Shown here piece after piece: positions 16,550-19,763 of a stretch of 19,763 nt of DNA (position 1 is its first letter; each line of letters opens with the position of its first letter). The notes below the pieces were generated by a model. The model made no database searches. It worked only from the letters and a program-made list of their open reading frames with translations, and had not been told where the DNA came from. Source of the stretch: Bacteroidota bacterium (GTDB lineage Bacteria > Bacteroidota > Bacteroidia > Chitinophagales > Chitinophagaceae); contig JAEZLJ010000029.1 in assembly GCA_023415275.1 (NCBI GenBank), positions 1-19,763 of the forward strand, in the 5' to 3' direction. Made by a program: the position numbers and the translations under genes.

Positions 16550-16798
16550 CGGAATGTGGAAAATACGGTACAGGAAATTTTTTTCTAAATGTGAATAAAT
16601 AAATTGCCGGGCTTAAAACAGGCTAAAATGGGGCAAAAATCAAGATGTGAATAAATGCATGAAGCCCATTACTAACACCCAACCTGTTTTTCGATATCAA
16701 ATACGGTACTATCTTGTACATACAAACCTTATCCTTTTAAAAACATTATCCAAGTCTTTGAATAACTAATTAGCCACCAATATCTGAAAACCTTAGAG
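16550..16798. other. Intergenic region with short direct repeats and possible small RNA
   Basis: No credible protein-coding gene is here. Two short direct repeats were seen: AAATACGGTAC (16561-16571 and 16699-16709) and ATGTGAATAAAT (16589-16600 and 16645-16656). GGGCTT/AAGCCC (16609-16614, 16662-16667) could pair. A promoter-like GTACTATCTTG lies at 16706-16716, and the region ends at the orphan terminator at 16799-16825. Confidence 0.45.
16561..16709. repeat. 11-bp and 12-bp direct repeats in intergenic DNA
   Basis: AAATACGGTAC occurs at 16561-16571 and 16699-16709; ATGTGAATAAAT occurs at 16589-16600 and 16645-16656. All copies are exact. They may be remnants of duplication or binding sites, or chance in AT-rich DNA. 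Confidence 0.5.
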
Positions 16799-16825
16799 GC
16801 TTCTGAATCTTCAGAAGCTTTTTTT
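16717..16825 (+). ncRNA. Candidate small RNA of about 100 nt ending in a terminator
   Basis: A plus-strand terminator (16799-16825) has no plus-strand gene ending within 560 bases upstream. A possible -7 box (GTACTATCTTG, 16706-16716) lies about 90 bases before the hairpin and differs by one base from GTACTATTTTG (19447-19457) upstream of the plus-strand gene at 19501. Together they could bracket a short transcript. No clear -33 TTG element was found at the usual distance, and no small ORF is evident. Read-through from the long plus operon is the alternative. Confidence 0.3.
16799..16825 (+). terminator. Strong rho-independent terminator, plus strand, no obvious gene
   Basis: An 8-bp stem (GCTTCTGA at 16799-16806, TCAGAAGC at 16811-16818) has a 4-nt loop and seven T's at 16819-16825; outer G-U and A-U pairs lengthen it. 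The T run is on the plus strand only, so it does not primarily serve the minus-strand dGTPase gene to its right, although weak use in that direction is possible. Confidence 0.8.
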
Positions 16826-16880
16826 ATGCCCCTACCCCTCCTCTTTCATGAAATTGATAAGGATATTAGTTACAGGTCGT

Positions 16881-18260
16881 TTATCCATGCCTGGGAATAC
16901 TTATTCCCTTAAGCCTTCGGTAGATCTCAGTGGCGTATTCATCGGTCATACCACTTAAATAATCAAGGGCGCTCATTACTTTTTCGTATTGGCTCTTAGT
17001 ATCCTCAAACTCTTTGAACTGGTATGGAAATAATTTAAGCACCTTTTCCTCCTTATGGGAAGGCTTTGCTTTCAACAAAGCAGGGATGAATAGCTGGAGT
17101 AATTCGGACATAACATTATATCCGGCAATCTCAACCTGGATCACTGTATCATGCCCGTAGATCTTTTGAAGAGACAATTGCTGAATATTTTTCAATGCAC
17201 CTGTGCGGCTATTAATATGATCGATTAATGTATCATTAAAGCTCCCATCCAGTATGGAGGCTTTATTGTCATAAAATACATCAACGGCTGCATTGGCAAG
17301 TAGGTTGATGACCCTGGCACGCATGAATGCAATAGCTTCATTGGTATCATCAATGTCTCTAAAATACCTGACCGTCTTATCCGCTTCCTCACCGCTGGGT
17401 TGAATAGCCCTTATTAAGTCAATAAAGGCATCTGTAACGGTATCTTTGGGCAATATACCGAGGCGATGGGCATCTTCCATATCAATAATGCTGTAACAGA
17501 TATCATCAGCCGCCTCAACCAGGTACACAAATGGGTGACGCTTGTAGATAAATGGTGACTCACTTTCGGGTATCATACCCAGTTCCGTCACGATCTTTTC
17601 TATGGTCTCCTTCTCGGTCTGGAAGAATCCATATTTTTTCCGGTGCTTGAATTTCTTATTTACTGCTGTGGACTCACAGGGATATTTAAGAATGGAAGCG
17701 ATGGTAGTATAGGTAAGCCCAAAGCCCCCGCGGAATCTCCCTTTAAAGCTGTGTGTCAGCACCCGCACCGCATTGGCATTGCCTTCAAAGGAGGTAAGGT
17801 CATGCCATTCCTTCTCATTGAAATAAGTCTTAAGAGCCTGACCATCTATGAGGGTATCGGCATTCTCTATAAAATAGGCGGAGATGGCTTTTTCTCCTGA
17901 ATGTCCGAAGGCCGGATTGCCAATATCGTGTGCCAGGCAAGCAGCAGCAATAACATTCGCCAGTTCATACCTGTAAAACTCATAAGCTTCATCGTTGGTT
18001 GACTTAAATTCTGTACTAATGCGCTCCCCAATCATCTTTCCCAATGATCTGCCTACACTGGCCACTTCGAGTGAATGGGTGAGCCTGTTATGAACAAATG
18101 CAGTTCCGGGTAATGGGAAAACCTGGGTCTTATTCTGAAGTCTTCTAAAAGCTGAGGAAAAAATAAGGCGATCAAAATCTCTTTGAAAACCAGACCTGGC
18201 GCCTGTGGGTATTTTGTCCGATCCCACTCTCTTCTCCGTATATATATTTTGAAATTCCAT
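16881..18260 (-). CDS. dgt: dGTPase-like deoxynucleotide triphosphohydrolase (HD family)
   Basis: 459 aa, the usual length for the family. It would cut dGTP (or other dNTPs) to the nucleoside and triphosphate in the cytosol, controlling nucleotide pools. The N-terminus 'RSGFQRDFDRLIFSSAFRRLQNKTQVFPL' is the diagnostic substrate/fold motif. The HD metal site is His62 ('NRLTHSLEV') with His111-Asp112 ('LAHDIGNPAFGHSGE'), plus the later Asp in 'VEAADDICYSI'. 'GNPAFGHSGEKAI' marks the dGTPase branch. It lies 69 bases after the PAP2 stop on the same strand, so co-transcription is possible. It appears to be a housekeeping gene unrelated to the sugar locus. Confidence 0.95.
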   Translation of the reverse strand: MEFQNIYTEKRVGSDKIPTGARSGFQRDFDRLIFSSAFRRLQNKTQVFPLPGTAFVHNRLTHSLEVASVGRSLGKMIGERISTEFKSTNDEAYEFYRYELANVIAAACLAHDIGNPAFGHSGEKAISAYFIENADTLIDGQALKTYFNEKEWHDLTSFEGNANAVRVLTHSFKGRFRGGFGLTYTTIASILKYPCESTAVNKKFKHRKKYGFFQTEKETIEKIVTELGMIPESESPFIYKRHPFVYLVEAADDICYSIIDMEDAHRLGILPKDTVTDAFIDLIRAIQPSGEEADKTVRYFRDIDDTNEAIAFMRARVINLLANAAVDVFYDNKASILDGSFNDTLIDHINSRTGALKNIQQLSLQKIYGHDTVIQVEIAGYNVMSELLQLFIPALLKAKPSHKEEKVLKLFPYQFKEFEDTKSQYEKVMSALDYLSGMTDEYATEIYRRLKGISIPRHG

Positions 18261-18329
18261 TAGGGTTTTATAATGCGGTAAATGTACAGGGAAAAAGATT
18301 GCTGCCCATGTATGCCAGGTCTGGCCAAT

Positions 18330-19340
18330 TTATTCAAAGCGATATACCAGGCCAGGCATGATTTGCCCAAAATTATACTGCAATTGAAAGCTAACTGGCG
18401 ATGGCTTTTGCCTGGTGGTTTTTAAGTATGCATACCTGTGGTAGTTACGTACCACCTGCCTGCCGCTCAGGTAGCCCAGTGCAGCACCGACTAATACATC
18501 TGTGGCCCAGTGCCTGTTCTCTGTAATCCTGCTGACCCCAATTAATGAAGCAGCACTGTATGATAGTATGGGAACCCAGGGTTTATTCCTGTATTCCATG
18601 GCAAATACAGTAGCTGCAGCAAAAGCAACTGTGGTATGCCCGGAGGGAAATGAACTGCTTACTGTCTGGCCATTATACTTTCGGCCTAAAATAGAAATGG
18701 GTCCATGAAACCTGGGAGTTCCCAAAGTATCTACCCCATAGTAGCTTGGACGCTGCCTTCCCGACAGGTATTTAGCAACCGATTCAATCATGCCCCCGGT
18801 TAAATAAGCCTGTGTAGCCAGCAAGGTAGTATTCAGCGTTTTCTCATTCTTGAAGAGGAAGCCATAGGCTGCTAATGAAGCAAGCGTATAGGTTTCATAA
18901 GGTCCTCCAAAATTGGTAATGAACCTGCTTACCTTTCTTACTGTGGCACTGTTTACACGAAGATCAAAAGCTTGTTTTTGTATAGGCACATCTGCAAAAG
19001 CTAATGCGGCGGTAAAAGCTGTAAAGACTCCTACTTCTTTCCAGTCTTTTGAACTGGCATGAAAAGGTGCCGTTATTTGTTGTTTCATGTTGCTGCCTAA
19101 CAGGGTAAAATAACCAGGAATGCTTATAGGTGTTGTGGCATGCTGGATGTCCTGGAATTGAGCATCTTTTGGAATGGTATCTGGCAACCTGGCCAGGCTA
19201 TCCAATTGCTTCCATATTCTTCCCACGCTTTGACCATAATGGCAATGGAATGTAAGAAGTAAAATAAATAGGATAATAGCTCTCTGAAAGGGTTTTGCAA
19301 AGGATGGTCTTTTTAACATGCTTATAGTCTTCGGTAACAT
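18330..19340 (-). CDS. PAP2-superfamily membrane-associated phosphatase
   Basis: 336 aa. The first hydrophobic stretch (about 20-31) is a signal peptide or anchor; an alternative ATG at 19319 gives a tighter leader. All three PAP2 motifs are intact: Lys190-x6-Arg197-Pro198 ('KYLSGRQRP'), Pro232-Ser-Gly-His235 ('PSGH'), and Ser270-Arg271 with His277 and Asp281 ('SRITENRHWATD'). His235 and His277 are the expected catalytic residues. The tail after residue 310 ('SFQLQYNFGQIMPGLVYRFE') looks like beta-strands ending in an aromatic residue, suggesting an outer-membrane-facing part. Members remove phosphate from lipid or polyprenyl phosphates in the periplasm; the lipid cannot be named. Confidence 0.93.
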   Translation of the reverse strand: MLPKTISMLKRPSFAKPFQRAIILFILLLTFHCHYGQSVGRIWKQLDSLARLPDTIPKDAQFQDIQHATTPISIPGYFTLLGSNMKQQITAPFHASSKDWKEVGVFTAFTAALAFADVPIQKQAFDLRVNSATVRKVSRFITNFGGPYETYTLASLAAYGFLFKNEKTLNTTLLATQAYLTGGMIESVAKYLSGRQRPSYYGVDTLGTPRFHGPISILGRKYNGQTVSSSFPSGHTTVAFAAATVFAMEYRNKPWVPILSYSAASLIGVSRITENRHWATDVLVGAALGYLSGRQVVRNYHRYAYLKTTRQKPSPVSFQLQYNFGQIMPGLVYRFE

Positions 19341-19446
19341 TTTCAGGAAAAGAACAGGTTATTTTTTTACAGGATACGATCAACTACCATCAGGAATCTG
19401 ATTCCACAAAGTAGAAAAGGAACTCTACATGGCGCAATTGTTGAAA

Positions 19447-19457
19447 GTACTATTTTG
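19447..19457 (+). promoter_or_regulatory. Possible -7 promoter element of the small membrane protein gene
   Basis: GTACTATTTTG resembles the Bacteroidota -7 box (TAnnTTTG) with a one-base shift, 43 bases before the ATG. It differs by one base from GTACTATCTTG at 16706-16716. A TTG at the usual distance upstream was not found, so support is weak. Confidence 0.3.
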
Positions 19458-19500
19458 ATTCTCATCAGTAATTGAAATTATTAAACTTAAAACAGTTCAT

Positions 19501-19763
19501 ATGAAAATCGCATTAAAACAATTGAACCTGAAAATGTTATTTACTTTAATGGTTTGCACCCTGGTACAGGTAGTATTATTTGCCCAGGACAGCGGTGGGT
19601 CTTCCACTACTTCTTCCTCTAAGAAAGTGGATATTAATGTAGAAAGCAGCAATGGCGATTGGTACACTTCCCCATGGGTATGGATCATCGGCGCTGCTGT
19701 ATTTATTCTCTTGCTGGTAGCCTTGGTAGGTGGCGGCCGTGGAAGGGCTTCCAATTCAAGCAC
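19501..19763 (+). CDS. Small membrane protein with signal peptide, N-terminus only
   Basis: 87 codons are visible; the gene runs past the window end. It starts 'MKIALKQLNLKMLF' with a hydrophobic leader ending near 'LFAQ' (about residue 29). A Ser/Thr-rich stretch follows, then 'DWYTSPWVWIIGAAVFILLLVALVGGG', one transmembrane segment with an aromatic border, and a basic 'GRGRA' stop-transfer. The order suggests a periplasmic loop and a single span with the C-terminus in the cytosol. I do not recognise a named family. It is divergent from the PAP2 gene (160-base gap); GTACTATTTTG at 19447-19457 may be part of its promoter. Confidence 0.75.
   Translation, partial: MKIALKQLNLKMLFTLMVCTLVQVVLFAQDSGGSSTTSSSKKVDINVESSNGDWYTSPWVWIIGAAVFILLLVALVGGGRGRASNSS

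Noticed and set aside
17643..17900. 85-codon plus-strand frame inside the dGTPase gene
   Set aside because: It is the shadow of a well-supported HD-family gene and has no own features.
1..19763. Search for CRISPR arrays, tRNA genes, transposases, integrases and phage genes
   Set aside because: No regularly spaced repeats, cloverleaf-like sequences or mobile-element proteins were seen.

Overview
The window looks like a chromosomal segment of a Bacteroidota bacterium, most likely of the Chitinophagaceae or a close relative. This taxon is inferred from a SusC/SusD pair, many lipoprotein and Tat leaders with the MKK/RRxFLK look of this phylum, starts without Shine-Dalgarno sequences, AT-rich intergenic DNA and moderate GC. 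No tRNA, rRNA, CRISPR array, transposase or integrase was seen.

Layout. (1) 1-4966, minus strand: the start of an FG-GAP/VCBS (ASPIC/UnbV-like) lipoprotein cut by the window edge, then a SusD lipoprotein and a SusC TonB-dependent receptor. A clear terminator follows SusD, and palindromes cluster upstream of SusC. (2) 5391-8886, minus strand: a DUF1080 (3-keto-disaccharide hydrolase family) lipoprotein, a lipid-anchored c-type cytochrome, a cytosolic TIM-barrel isomerase/epimerase-like protein and a cytosolic Gfo/Idh/MocA oxidoreductase. They read leftward from a shared divergent control region at 8887-9210. (3) 9211-16236, plus strand: a NupG-type MFS permease, a Hyi-like TIM-barrel protein with a twin-arginine leader, a GMC flavoprotein dehydrogenase, a Tat-exported Gfo/Idh/MocA protein, the small subunit of a gluconate/glucoside dehydrogenase and a Tat-exported TIM-barrel protein. 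(4) 16238-19763: a small lipoprotein, an intergenic stretch ending in an orphan plus-strand terminator (possible small RNA), a dGTPase-like HD hydrolase, a PAP2 phosphatase and the start of a small membrane protein.

How it may work together. Regions 2 and 3 form one divergent locus that resembles the oxidative glycoside route built on glucoside 3-dehydrogenase. The GMC subunit (FAD motif, catalytic His/Asn, Cys-x5-Cys-x3-Cys) has no leader, and the small subunit carries a twin-arginine leader, so they could be exported together. The cytochrome encoded on the opposite arm is a natural electron acceptor. DUF1080 could then cleave the 3-keto-glycoside, NupG-like MFS could import the product, and the cytosolic Gfo/Idh and TIM-barrel proteins could finish the conversion. 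The exported Gfo/Idh and TIM-barrel proteins suggest extra redox or isomerisation/elimination steps in the periplasm. SusC/SusD may supply the substrate, but they form a separate unit and their link to the locus is only proximity. Substrate and direction of each step cannot be read from sequence.
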